Source: Marinibacterium anthonyi (GTDB lineage Bacteria > Pseudomonadota > Alphaproteobacteria > Rhodobacterales > Rhodobacteraceae). Taken from it: a stretch of DNA of 64,000 nt. The position numbers and the translations under genes were made by a program. Location of the stretch: positions 4,699,501-4,763,500 of the forward strand of contig CP031585.1 in the NCBI GenBank assembly GCA_003217735.2, read 5' to 3'. The notes under the pieces were generated by a model. That model saw nothing but the letters and a program-made list of their open reading frames with translations, was not told the DNA's origin and did no database searches. Shown in pieces: positions 43,115-51,673 of this stretch (position 1 is its first letter; the number at the start of each line of letters is the position of its first letter).

Positions 43115-43989
43115 GCGGTGCCCCGCGCCAGCGCATCGGCCAGCAATGTGGCAAAGCGCAAACCGGCGGGGGTGCCGCCGAAAGGATTGATGGCGTCCAG
43201 GTGCAGGACCCGGCCTTCGCGCACCGCCGGCAGGTGGGTCCACAGCACGGACCGTTCCAGCGCCCGGCGGGCAAGGACGGGGATGCCGGAGACGGTGACG
43301 ATGCGCGCCTGCGGCACCTCGGCCAGGCGTTCCAGCGGCACCGGGGCGGAAAAGGCAAAGCGGCTGGGGTGGGTCCAGGCGTTGGGCAGGCCCAGTCGGG
43401 TCAGGACATCGCCGAACATGCTGTCGGCGCCGAAGGCGCGGAAATGACGGGCGTCGCCGATGTCGACAATGTAGGTCGGTCGGTCGCGATAGGTGTCCAG
43501 CTGGTTGGAAAGGCGGGACAATGTCGACTCTGCCCGGGCAGCGGCCAAGGCGCCGGTGTCGGGCATGCCCAATGCGGCCGCCAGCCGGTGCAACGCGGCT
43601 ATGGCCTTGGGCCAGGGCGGGTCGCCGGCCACGTAGAAGGGCAAGGCCAGGACCGGGGCGATGGAAGACAGGCGGCTTTCGATCTGGGTGTAGTAGTTGG
43701 ACGACAGGATCAGGTCCGGCTGAACCAGCTGCAAAAGTTCGAAATTCGGAGAGCCGCGCAGCCCCAGGTCGACCATGTCGGCGGGCAGCACGGGGGTGAT
43801 CGCCGTCTCGCGGAACCGGATCAGTTCGCAGGCGGCGACGGGCGGCGCGCCAAGGGCCATGGCGGTTTCCAGCATCGCCCAGTCGTTGGCCGCAAGACGC
43901 ATCTGCCCCGCCCGTGCGGGCAGGGCAAACAGGGCCAGGGCGCCGGCCAGGATGGACCGGCGCCCGATATGGGAAGTGCTGCTTACCAC
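43111..43989 (-). CDS. fhuD: FhuD-like periplasmic ferrisiderophore-binding protein
   Basis: 292 residues with a leader GRRSILAGALALFALPARAG that includes a twin arginine, so Tat export is possible. The FhuD/FatB fold opens with DWAMLETAMALGAPPVAACELIRF and contains PDLILSSNYYTQIESRLSSIAPVL. I place the start at GTG 43989, overlapping the TonB receptor stop by seven bases; an upstream frame to 44052 lies within the receptor gene. Confidence 0.9.
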   Translation of the reverse strand: MVSSTSHIGRRSILAGALALFALPARAGQMRLAANDWAMLETAMALGAPPVAACELIRFRETAITPVLPADMVDLGLRGSPNFELLQLVQPDLILSSNYYTQIESRLSSIAPVLALPFYVAGDPPWPKAIAALHRLAAALGMPDTGALAAARAESTLSRLSNQLDTYRDRPTYIVDIGDARHFRAFGADSMFGDVLTRLGLPNAWTHPSRFAFSAPVPLERLAEVPQARIVTVSGIPVLARRALERSVLWTHLPAVREGRVLHLDAINPFGGTPAGLRFATLLADALARGTA

Positions 43990-46085
43990 TTGTAGGTCAG
44001 GCGGGCCTGCACGGTGCGTCCGTCGCCGTAATAGCACCCGAACGATCCGCAATTGGCGACATAGACCTCGTCCGTCAGGTTGGTGACGTTGACGGCCAGG
44101 TGGACGTTTTCGGTCAATTCGTACTCTCCGACGAGGTCCACGAGCACCACTTCGTCCAATTTGTACAAATTCGCCGCGTCGCCGAACCGGTCGCCGACAT
44201 AGCGCACGCCACCGCCCAGCGTCAGCCCGTCCAGATTGCCGTCGAAGTCATGGGTCAGCCAGACGCTGCCGAAGTTTTCCGGCGCATTGGGCAGTTCCGC
44301 CCCGGCGTTGTCGCCGCCTTGCTGTTCGGTCTTGTTGTAGGTGTAGCCGGCGTGCAGGTTCCAGCCGTCCGCCAGGCTCATCACGCCTTCCAGTTCCAGG
44401 CCCTGGGATTTGACCTTGCCGATCTGGCGGGTGCCCGAGATGCCGTTTTCAGTGACCGTGGACGACACGTTGGTCTGGTCGATGCTGAAGACCGCCGCGG
44501 TGAAGAAGCCGTTGAACCCGTCAGGCTGGTACTTGATCCCGGCTTCCCATTGTTCGCCCTCGGTGGGTTTCAGCGCCTTGCCGTCGATGTCGGCGCCGAC
44601 CTCGGGGTCGAAGGACGTCGAATAGCTGATGTAGGGCGCCACGCCGTTGTCCAGCAGGTAGGACGCGCCGATGCGGCCCGTCGTCGCCTGGTCGTCCTGG
44701 TCCGCCGGGGACGTGCCGGCGAAGTTGGTGTAGGTGGTGCCCGACTGGCTGACCCAGTCGTGGCGCAGCGCCATCGACAGGTTCAGCGCGCCGATGGTGA
44801 TCTCGTCCTGGGCATAGACGCCGACCTGGTCGATCGTCAGGTCGTTTTCGGCCGTGTACCAGGGCGCCGACAGGTTGCCGTTGCCGTAGACCGGGTTTGA
44901 ATAGCTGATCGGATCGGCATAGAGGAATTCGGTCTTGTCCCAGCTATCGTAGCGGCGCAGGTCCAGACCGAAGAGCAGGTTGTGCTGCAGCCCGCCCAGG
45001 ATCACGTCGCCCGACACGCGGGTGTCGAGGTTCAGCGTCGAACTGTCCTCGTACTGGTTGTTGGCGCCCCTCGTGATCGTGTCGCCATCGGTGACGGCGT
45101 TGTTCACGTAGTACCCGGTATAGTCCCAGTCGAACTTCTGGTAGCGAAAGCCCATGTCCAGGTTCCATCCCGCGCCCAGGTCGCGGTTCAGTTCGAAGCC
45201 GATGTTGGCGATGGTGCGGTCGCTGTCGTCGTCATCCGGTTCGCCGGCGTAGAAGCTGCGCAGGTCGCGGCCGTCCTGCTGGCCGATCAGGTCATAGGGG
45301 ATCCCGGCGGGCGAGATCGGGCTGTCCTTCTGGTAGGATCCCAGGAATTGCAGCGTGGTGCGGTCGTCGATCAGCCAGCGGGTGGCCAGGCCCAGATACC
45401 CCCGGGTGTTCTCCAGCTCCGACACGTCTTCCTTGGTCTGGCGCCCCACCGCGGTGATGCGGGCGGCAAAGCTGTCGGAAAAGGCGCGGTTGATGTCGAC
45501 GAAGGCCTCCGATGCCTCCGGATCGCCGATGCCCACGCCGGCCTCGCCAAAGTCGAGCATGTAGGCGCGTTTCTGGATCTGGTTGATCAACCCGCCGGGC
45601 GAGCCGGATCCGTACAGCGCCGAGGCCGGGCCGCGCAGGACCTCGATGCGTTCCAGCGAATAGGTTTCGAAGCTGGGCGCGCCAAAGTCGCGCATCAGGC
45701 GCAGGCCGTTCAGATATTGCGCGTTCGAGGCGTCAAAGCCCCGGATCGTCGGGGCGTCGAAGCGCGGATCGGTGCCGTAGGGCTGCGCGAAGACGCCGGT
45801 GGTATAGCGCAGCGTGTCGCCCAGGTTGGTGCCGCCCTGGTCCTCGATCTGGTCGCCGGTGATGACGGTCACCGATTGCGGCGTCACCAGCAGCGGCATG
45901 GTCGACTTGGTGGCCGTTTGCGCCGAGTCGGCGACATAGCCCGCGACGGGCGCGGTGGCGTCGCCGCCGCCGATCTCGATCTCGCCCAGGTAGACGATGT
46001 CGGCGGTGGATTGCGCCATCGCGGCGCCCGACAGCGCCAGAAGACTGACGCCGGAAAGAAGAAGATATCCCATGGATCTGGTCAT
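43983..46085 (-). CDS. TonB-dependent siderophore receptor (FhuA/FhuE-like)
   Basis: 700 residues with signal peptide ending SGAAMAQS, plug with TPQSVTVITGDQIEDQGGTNLGDTLRYTTGVF and IRGFDASNAQYLNGLR, and barrel ending TVQARLTYKW (terminal aromatic Trp). The plug text is typical of hydroxamate or catechol siderophore receptors. It is followed directly by the FhuD-FhuB-FhuC genes, so it is the outer-membrane gate for that importer. The AraC regulator lies 37 bp upstream. Confidence 0.94.
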   Translation of the reverse strand: MTRSMGYLLLSGVSLLALSGAAMAQSTADIVYLGEIEIGGGDATAPVAGYVADSAQTATKSTMPLLVTPQSVTVITGDQIEDQGGTNLGDTLRYTTGVFAQPYGTDPRFDAPTIRGFDASNAQYLNGLRLMRDFGAPSFETYSLERIEVLRGPASALYGSGSPGGLINQIQKRAYMLDFGEAGVGIGDPEASEAFVDINRAFSDSFAARITAVGRQTKEDVSELENTRGYLGLATRWLIDDRTTLQFLGSYQKDSPISPAGIPYDLIGQQDGRDLRSFYAGEPDDDDSDRTIANIGFELNRDLGAGWNLDMGFRYQKFDWDYTGYYVNNAVTDGDTITRGANNQYEDSSTLNLDTRVSGDVILGGLQHNLLFGLDLRRYDSWDKTEFLYADPISYSNPVYGNGNLSAPWYTAENDLTIDQVGVYAQDEITIGALNLSMALRHDWVSQSGTTYTNFAGTSPADQDDQATTGRIGASYLLDNGVAPYISYSTSFDPEVGADIDGKALKPTEGEQWEAGIKYQPDGFNGFFTAAVFSIDQTNVSSTVTENGISGTRQIGKVKSQGLELEGVMSLADGWNLHAGYTYNKTEQQGGDNAGAELPNAPENFGSVWLTHDFDGNLDGLTLGGGVRYVGDRFGDAANLYKLDEVVLVDLVGEYELTENVHLAVNVTNLTDEVYVANCGSFGCYYGDGRTVQARLTYKW

Positions 46086-46122
46086 TGGTGTCCCGTCCGC
46101 GCTGAAAATTTATCCCGAGTGT

Positions 46123-47034
46123 TTAGCTCAAGATTTCGCGATCGGCTTGAATGAGGCATGCGCCGTTTGAACGATCCGATGCAATTTGCCCGCGCCGCCA
46201 CTGGGCCGGGGTCTGACCATAGGTTGCGCGGAAGGTGCGGGTCAGGTGGGCCTGGTCGGCGAAACCGGCCTCCATCGCGATTTCGGCCAGGCGCAGGTCG
46301 GCCTTTTGCATCAGGTCGCGGGCGGCCTGCAGGCGGATGCCGGTCATCCAGCGCTGCGGCGTCTCGTCGGTCGACGCCTTGAAGGCGCGCTGGAACCAGC
46401 TGACCGACAGGCCCGCCATCTCGGCCAGTTCGCCGACGCCGATCTGACGGTGCAGGTTGGTGCGCACGTGGGCGGCCAGGCGGCGCAGGGTCACGGGCGG
46501 CAGGCCGCCTTTCTGCGGTTCGGGTTCGTTTTTCAGGTCCAGCACCTCGGCCAGAAGCGCGGTCAGCAGCGCGTCCATCATCATGTCCGGACGGCGGGGC
46601 GTGGCGACCTCGTCCGCCAGCAGGCGGGCCAGCGGCTGGATGCGGTCACTGGCCCCGTGGAACTGCGGCAGGGCCAGGGGCGCGTCGGAGCCTATGCGGC
46701 GCGCCAGCGCGCCGGTTTCGAAATGCAGGTCGAGGTGCACGAAATCCTGCGCTTCTCCGATCTCGCTCCACAGGGGCATGCCGGGCGGGACGTAAAGCGC
46801 GCGCACGCCGGATTGCCATCGGCCGGACGGGTCGTGGCGCATGCGCATCGCGCCCGGCTGGTCGTCAAGGAACACCACCACCCGGGGATCGGGCGAAACA
46901 TAGAACCCGCCCCCGCCCCCCTGCCCGCGCGCGTGCCACAGGTCGGCGATGACCCCGCCAAGCCGGCGCACCTGAAGCGGCCGGATGGGTTCGATATGCC
47001 GGATCTGCGTGGTCATGCGGGGCATGAAGGTCAT
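46123..47034 (-). CDS. AraC-family regulator of the siderophore locus
   Basis: About 303 residues with a C-terminal double helix-turn-helix of the AraC/XylS type (IGVGELAEMAGLSVSWFQRAFKASTDETPQRWMTGIRL; LRLAEIAMEAGFADQAHLTRTFRATYGQTPAQWRRG). The N-terminal cupin-like part could sense the siderophore. ATG 47034 is 14 bp after the SIP stop; ATG 47025 and 47016 are alternatives. Position between SIP and receptor genes suggests it activates them, as in known siderophore-sensing AraC proteins. Confidence 0.92.
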   Translation of the reverse strand: MTFMPRMTTQIRHIEPIRPLQVRRLGGVIADLWHARGQGGGGGFYVSPDPRVVVFLDDQPGAMRMRHDPSGRWQSGVRALYVPPGMPLWSEIGEAQDFVHLDLHFETGALARRIGSDAPLALPQFHGASDRIQPLARLLADEVATPRRPDMMMDALLTALLAEVLDLKNEPEPQKGGLPPVTLRRLAAHVRTNLHRQIGVGELAEMAGLSVSWFQRAFKASTDETPQRWMTGIRLQAARDLMQKADLRLAEIAMEAGFADQAHLTRTFRATYGQTPAQWRRGQIASDRSNGACLIQADREILS

Positions 47035-47047
47035 CGGGCGCTCATGC

Positions 47048-48106
47048 TCAGCTGTGGGACCAGTAGGCGGCGATATAGCTGTGCTCGGTGGTGCCGCCGT
47101 CGGCCTTGTAGGCGGCGCGGACCTTCTGGACACAGGATTTTTCCCCGGCGAACCACAGGAAGCCCCCGGTCCATTCCGCGCGCTCGGCGAAGGCCAGGTC
47201 GGACAGCGCCGGGCTGTCGCCGCGGCGGTGCCAGGTGATCGCGATCCCCGGATGGTCGGGCATCGGATAGCCGCAATCGGCGCCGGCATCGCAATGCAGG
47301 TCGACGGCGCCGGTGACGTCCCCGGGCAGGGTTTCAAGGATCCGGGCGATGGCCGGAAAGGCGGTTTCGTCGCCGAAGACGCGGATCCGGCGGGTGACGG
47401 AGAGGTCGGGAATGCCGCCGCCGCCCGGACCGGTCAGCCCGACGATCGTGCCTTCGGTGGCGGCGCCGGCCCAGTCCGTCACGCGCCCGCCATCGTGGCG
47501 GAAGACGTCAAAGGTCATCTCTCCCGCGTCGGGGTCGACAGCCCGGGCGGTGTAGACGGGACGGTGCAGCGCCTTGTCTCCGGTCGGCCAGCGGGTGGAT
47601 CCGTTTTCGGCCAGCACCGGCCATTCGGCCTGATCGACGGGAACCGGGGGCAGCAGGATGCGGAAGTGGATGGACTTGTCGCTGAACAGCGCGAAATCGT
47701 CCGCCTTGATCCGCACGCGCAGGAAATCGGTGCCCAGCGGCGTGACATCGCGCACGGTGACCATGCGGAAATTGGGCGGCGTGCTCCCTGCCCCGGTATC
47801 GCCGGACCAGCGCAGGGCAGTCATCGCGTCGGGCAGCGCCGTGGCCAGGCGGTCGACCAGGTATTCCTGCATGTTGTACAGCTGATCTTCCTGGGTGGCC
47901 TGCAGGGTGATGGCCAGCCCGGTGTCGGCGTCCGCAAAGCTCATCCGGCAGGGGCCGAAGGCCACGGTCAACCGGGTGTCGGTGCGTTCCAGCAGGGGCA
48001 TGTCGTAGGTTTCCGCGTCCTCCAGCACCAGCGTCCGGACATCGGACAACGGCACGCCGGGCAGAAGCGCCTCGCGGCTGCGGGTGATCGTGGGTGCGTC
48101 TGTCAT
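47048..48106 (-). CDS. Siderophore-interacting protein with N-terminal DUF2218 domain
   Basis: About 352 residues. The N-terminal 95 residues match the DUF2218 style (CRMSFADADTGLAITLQATQEDQLYNMQEYLVDRLATALPD). A SIP/FAD-binding domain follows (NFRMVTVRDVTPLGTDFLRVRIKADDFALFSDKSIHFRILLPP), then an NAD(P)H half ending SYIAAYWSHS. Function: cytoplasmic reductive release of iron from the imported siderophore. I use ATG 48106; ATG 48124 is an alternative. It differs from the SIP at 14198 in having the extra domain. Confidence 0.9.
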   Translation of the reverse strand: MTDAPTITRSREALLPGVPLSDVRTLVLEDAETYDMPLLERTDTRLTVAFGPCRMSFADADTGLAITLQATQEDQLYNMQEYLVDRLATALPDAMTALRWSGDTGAGSTPPNFRMVTVRDVTPLGTDFLRVRIKADDFALFSDKSIHFRILLPPVPVDQAEWPVLAENGSTRWPTGDKALHRPVYTARAVDPDAGEMTFDVFRHDGGRVTDWAGAATEGTIVGLTGPGGGGIPDLSVTRRIRVFGDETAFPAIARILETLPGDVTGAVDLHCDAGADCGYPMPDHPGIAITWHRRGDSPALSDLAFAERAEWTGGFLWFAGEKSCVQKVRAAYKADGGTTEHSYIAAYWSHS

Positions 48107-48222
48107 GTTGGGGCCCGTCAGCATTGGGGGAAGCCTGCGCGGGGCGGCGCAGGGGGAATCCGGGTGGAAGACATTGTGGCTGAGCGGGTCGGGATCGCGC
48201 CCACGTGGCGGCAATTTGCCCC

Positions 48223-48251
48223 GGCCTAGATTTCCAGAGCAATTTTGTCAA
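48223..48251 (-). promoter_or_regulatory. Candidate promoter of the second siderophore locus
   Basis: Minus-strand consensus TTGACA (48246-48251), a 17-bp spacer containing AATTGCTCTGGAAATC, and TAGGCC (48223-48228). The -35 is perfect and the -10 weak, as expected for a promoter that needs an activator. It lies about 117 bp before the SIP start. Confidence 0.45.
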
Positions 48252-48335
48252 GAACTGCGCGGACAGGCGAAGCCCGCAACGGCCCGCGCGGTCAGGTCTT
48301 GGGCGGGCCGTGGTCAGGATGGTGGCGGATGGCGC

Positions 48336-49328
48336 TTATTGGGGGAAGATCGTGGTCCAGTCGTTGGCCATGTCGATCACGGTCCAGCCGTAGGTGGCGG
48401 CGGCGTCGAGACCCTTGTCGAGCTGGCCGACGCTGGACTGACGGTCATAGGCCCATTCGCGTGTGGCATCCGTGTGGTGGACGAAGGCGCAGAAATGGGG
48501 GCCGTCGGTGATGCAGGTGTATTGCAGCATCTGCAGGTCGCCGTCGGAATTGCCGAAGGCGGCGACGGGTTTCTGGCCGATGTGCATCTGGATACCCACG
48601 GGCTTGCCGGGGCCGTCGTCGACGAAATCGATCGCGGCTTCCTTCAGCAGGACGGGGGTGCCGTCGGGGATGTCGAACGTCAGCTTGCCGGTGCTGCCCA
48701 CGGTCTGGGCGGGGGGCACGCCGTAGAGGTCTTCGGCGAAGACGCGCATGAAATCGATGCCGCCGCCCGAGACGATGAAGGTCTGGAAATCGTTGGCGCG
48801 CAGGTAATCCAGCAATTCGACCATCGGCTGGTAGATCATCCCGGTATAAAGCCTGTCCGTTTCGGGGTTCCTGGCGGTGGCGATCCAGTCGCTGACCACC
48901 TTGGCGAAATCGGTCGTGGACATGCCGGCATGGGTCGCGGCGATGATCTGCGCGGCGGCTTCGTGGCCGCCGGACAGGGCGGCGGGGATGTCGCCCTTCA
49001 GGATCGAGGCGAAGGGTTCGGTGGTGGTCCAGTCGGGGTTCTGCGGGGCCAGCGCCTTGACCCGGTCGATGGCGAAGGCAAGCTGGACGTACATGGGTTT
49101 CTCGGCCCAGAGGGTGCCGTCGTTGTCGAAGACGGCGATCCGGTCGGGGACGGGGACGAAACCTGCGCCGCCCTCGATGGTCATGTCCTCGACGAAGGAG
49201 AGGATGGCGCTGCGGGTCGGCCCGTCGGCCCAGGAGGGCAAGGGCGCGTCCTGGGCCAGGATCGGCGCCGGGAGGGTGAGCATGAGGGCCAGGATGGACG
49301 CTGTGAAACGGGGTCTGAGGATGGGCAT
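48336..49328 (-). CDS. Secreted HAD-superfamily phosphatase
   Basis: 330 residues with signal peptide (TASILALMLTLPAPILAQD) and a HAD hydrolase fold: motif I is VFDNDGTLW (nucleophile Asp), motif II is FIVSGGGIDF and motif IV is AFGNSDGDLQML. It should remove phosphate from small molecules or other substrates in the periplasm; the substrate is unknown. ATG 49328 follows AGGGAGGTTCCC. The extension to 49589 is not coding-like. It stands alone between the siderophore locus and a palindrome-bearing gap. Confidence 0.88.
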   Translation of the reverse strand: MPILRPRFTASILALMLTLPAPILAQDAPLPSWADGPTRSAILSFVEDMTIEGGAGFVPVPDRIAVFDNDGTLWAEKPMYVQLAFAIDRVKALAPQNPDWTTTEPFASILKGDIPAALSGGHEAAAQIIAATHAGMSTTDFAKVVSDWIATARNPETDRLYTGMIYQPMVELLDYLRANDFQTFIVSGGGIDFMRVFAEDLYGVPPAQTVGSTGKLTFDIPDGTPVLLKEAAIDFVDDGPGKPVGIQMHIGQKPVAAFGNSDGDLQMLQYTCITDGPHFCAFVHHTDATREWAYDRQSSVGQLDKGLDAAATYGWTVIDMANDWTTIFPQ

Positions 49329-49641
49329 GGGAACCTCCCTTGACCGGGGGGCGCAGCCCGCCCGGGAAACTGATACCGACGCGGCCAGTCTAGGCCGAGA
49401 TGAGGGCATCCGGGAAGTCCCGAATATGGGACCATGAAAATGTCCCACGCGTGGGACATTTGCCGGCATCAAGGATTCCAATGGGTTACAGAGGCGGATT
49501 AACCGAATGTTAGGAACCGGTGGCGGCGGTTGGGGACGCGCCGCAGGGGAAGGCTTGGGGGGAAACGGTGCGAAATCGGGCTGGAACAAGCGCCGGGAGC
49601 AGGTCGGTCCGGGTCGTTGGATGTGACCGGGACCGGGGGGG
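49329..49641. other. Gap with perfect 24-bp TGTCCCA palindrome
   Basis: 313 bp with no gene. The main feature is AAATGTCCCACG (49438-49449) directly followed by its reverse complement CGTGGGACATTT (49450-49461), with another ATGGGAC at 49426-49432. The same heptamers occur near 3908-3943 and inside gcvP at 4631-4667. Confidence 0.8.
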
Positions 49642-50601
49642 TCACCGCGTGGCGAAATCGTCCGTCGCCAACGACACGGCCCCGGCCGCCGTCATCGGGT
49701 CAGGGCGCGCCGCGTTGCGCATGAAGCGGCCCGGCGGCTGGCCGACATGACGGCTGAAGGCCGTGCTGAAGGTGCTGGCCGATCCATAGCCGATCCGCCC
49801 CGCCACGTCGTCCAGCGAATGTGTCCCGTCCCGCAGCAGCGACTTGGCGACCGCCATGCGCCACGTCAGAAGATATTCCATCGGTGTCATCCCGACCGTG
49901 CGCGAGAACCTGTCGAAGAACGCCGAACGCGACATGCCGACCTCGCGCGCGAGGTCGGTTGCGGTCCAGCTTTGGTCGACATTGCCGTGCATCAGGCGCA
50001 GGGCCGTCACCACGCGGTCATCCGCCAGCCCGCGCAGCAGGCCGGGGCCGGACGTTGCGCCCGGCACCGATCTGAGCGCCTCGATCAACAGGATCTCGAC
50101 CAGGCGTTCCAGGATCATGTTGCGGCCGGTGTCGTTGCGCGCGGCCTCGTCGCCGACTAGGTGCACAAGCAGGGTCAGCCGCGCCGCACCACGAATGTGG
50201 ATCACGTTGGGCAACAGCGACACCAGCAGGGCCGCGTCGGGCGAGCCAAAGCTGAAATAGCCGCCGAATTGGCGCATCTCGGCCGGGCCGGTCTGGCGCC
50301 CGTGCCGAACTTCGGCCCCGGTCGGATCCATGCGCCCGGGGTCGGCCTTGCGCCCCGCCGCGCCGGGCGCGGACATGGTGAAGGCCGGGGTGGCGGGCAA
50401 CAGCACGAAATCGCCCTGTTCCAGCAGGATCGCCGGCGCGCCATCCACCGCCAGCAGGCAGGTGCCCAGCGTCATGGCGCAGAAGCCCGGATGGTGGAAC
50501 GCCGGGTAGCGCACGGCCCAGTCGCCGGCGCCGCTGATCCCTTTCGAGAACACGGCCCTGGGCCGCAGAAGGCGGATGATCTGTTCAAGAGGGTCGGACA
50601 T
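49642..50601 (-). CDS. AraC-family regulator with cupin domain
   Basis: 319 residues. An N-terminal cupin_6-type sensor domain (HHPGFCAMTLGTCLLAVDGAPAILLEQGDFVLLPATPAF) is followed by an AraC DNA-binding domain (WTATDLAREVGMSRSAFFDRFSRTVGMTPMEYLLTWRM; LDDVAGRIGYGSASTFSTAFSRHVGQPPGRF). ATG 50601 is used. This family is usually found beside a short-chain dehydrogenase it controls, and a truncated one lies divergently 99 bp away. Confidence 0.92.
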   Translation of the reverse strand: MSDPLEQIIRLLRPRAVFSKGISGAGDWAVRYPAFHHPGFCAMTLGTCLLAVDGAPAILLEQGDFVLLPATPAFTMSAPGAAGRKADPGRMDPTGAEVRHGRQTGPAEMRQFGGYFSFGSPDAALLVSLLPNVIHIRGAARLTLLVHLVGDEAARNDTGRNMILERLVEILLIEALRSVPGATSGPGLLRGLADDRVVTALRLMHGNVDQSWTATDLAREVGMSRSAFFDRFSRTVGMTPMEYLLTWRMAVAKSLLRDGTHSLDDVAGRIGYGSASTFSTAFSRHVGQPPGRFMRNAARPDPMTAAGAVSLATDDFATR

Positions 50602-50699
50602 ATTGGACTGTCGCCAACGAATTCTGGACTTTTGATCGCTGATTGTCCTGATTTTGCCATCCATGTCCGTGTCGTCAACGTCAAATGCAGGAGACCGAC

Positions 50700-51032
50700 A
50701 TGAAGACTGTGCTTAATACCGGCTGTTCATCGGGCTACGGGCTTGAAACCGCGCGCCACTTTCTGGACCGGGGGTGGAACGTGATCGCCACCATGCGCAC
50801 CCCGCGCGACGGCTTGTTCGCCGCGTCGGACCGCCTGCGCCTGCTGGCGCTGGATGTGACCGACCCCGACAGTATCGGGGCGGCGATCGGGGCCGCGGGG
50901 CCCATCGACGTTCTGGTCAACAACGCCGGTATCGGGATCGTGGGCGCGTTCGAGGCAACGCCGATGGCGCATGTGCGCAAGGTGTTCGAAACCAACACGC
51001 TGGGCACGATGGCCATGGCGCAGGCGGGGTGA
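50700..51032 (+). pseudogene. Truncated short-chain dehydrogenase/reductase
   Basis: About 110 residues, equal to the first 45 percent of an SDR. It has the NAD(P) motif TGCSSGYGLE (10-19), LDVTDPDS, and VNNAGIG (82-88), and ends NTLGTMAMAQAG. The catalytic Ser, Tyr-x-x-x-Lys and the C-terminal half are missing. Start ATG 50700 follows AGGAG. The stop at 51032 comes 24 bp before the mntR-like stop on the other strand, so the 3' part was probably lost by deletion. Probably non-functional. Confidence 0.85.
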
Positions 51033-51056
51033 TGCGGGCGACCTGGCGGTCAGCCG

Positions 51057-51500
51057 TCAGCCGTCGGCGGAATCGGCGACGACCTTTTCGAACACGGACA
51101 GGGTGGCGTTGGACACGTGATGTTCGATGCCTTCGGCGTCCAGTTCGGCGACGTCTTCGGGCACGCCCATCTTGATCAGGAAGGCGACGACCGTCCGGTG
51201 GCGCGCACGGACGCGGGTTGCCATGGCGGCGCCCTCTTCGGTCAGGAAGACGCCGCGATAGGGGCGCGAGGTGGCCAGGCCTTCGCGTTTGAGGCGGGCG
51301 ATGGACTTGGTCGCCGTGGGCTGGGACACGCCCATGCGTTCGGCGATGTCGGCCACGCGGGCCTCGCCCAGTTCGGCGATCAGGTCGCTGATCATCTCGA
51401 CGTAATCTTCCAGCAACGCGGCGGCCTGCGCCGTCCGGGCACGCGCGAACCGCTTCGCGGGATTGTCCGGCTTGTCGTTGTCCAGAGTCGTGTCGGTCAC
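51057..51500 (-). CDS. mntR: Manganese-responsive regulator MntR
   Basis: 147 residues, DtxR/MntR type: winged helix-turn-helix GEARVADIAERMGVSQPTATKSIARLKREGLATSRPYRGVFLTEEG, then a dimerisation/metal domain RARHRTVVAFLIKMGVPEDVAELDAEGIEHHVS with the metal-site residues Glu and His. The start is GTG 51500 with AAGGA upstream. Divergent from mntH. It should repress mntH when Mn2+ is plentiful. Confidence 0.94.
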   Translation of the reverse strand: MTDTTLDNDKPDNPAKRFARARTAQAAALLEDYVEMISDLIAELGEARVADIAERMGVSQPTATKSIARLKREGLATSRPYRGVFLTEEGAAMATRVRARHRTVVAFLIKMGVPEDVAELDAEGIEHHVSNATLSVFEKVVADSADG

Positions 51501-51529
51501 GGCAGCAATCCTTCGGGCAGGTTAACTTT

Positions 51530-51629
51530 ATAGCAAAGGCCAAGATTTTTTCCAATCCTTGGCGTGATCCCCGTTTTCGCAGGCGGGCCGGGGACCTGTG
51601 CCTCTTGCCAATGGTATAGCCATGGCTAT
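51530..51629. promoter_or_regulatory. Two MntR-type operator candidates
   Basis: ATAGCAAAGGC at 51530-51540, close to the E. coli MntR box core, lies near the mntR start. The perfect palindrome ATAGCCATGGCTAT is at 51616-51629, 45 bp before the mntH start. Both share ATAGC-N3-GGC, so each divergent promoter seems to have one site. Confidence 0.65.
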
Positions 51630-51673
51630 CTCTGATGACGATCTGACGTTGATCTGCCCCGGAGACCCAGGCT

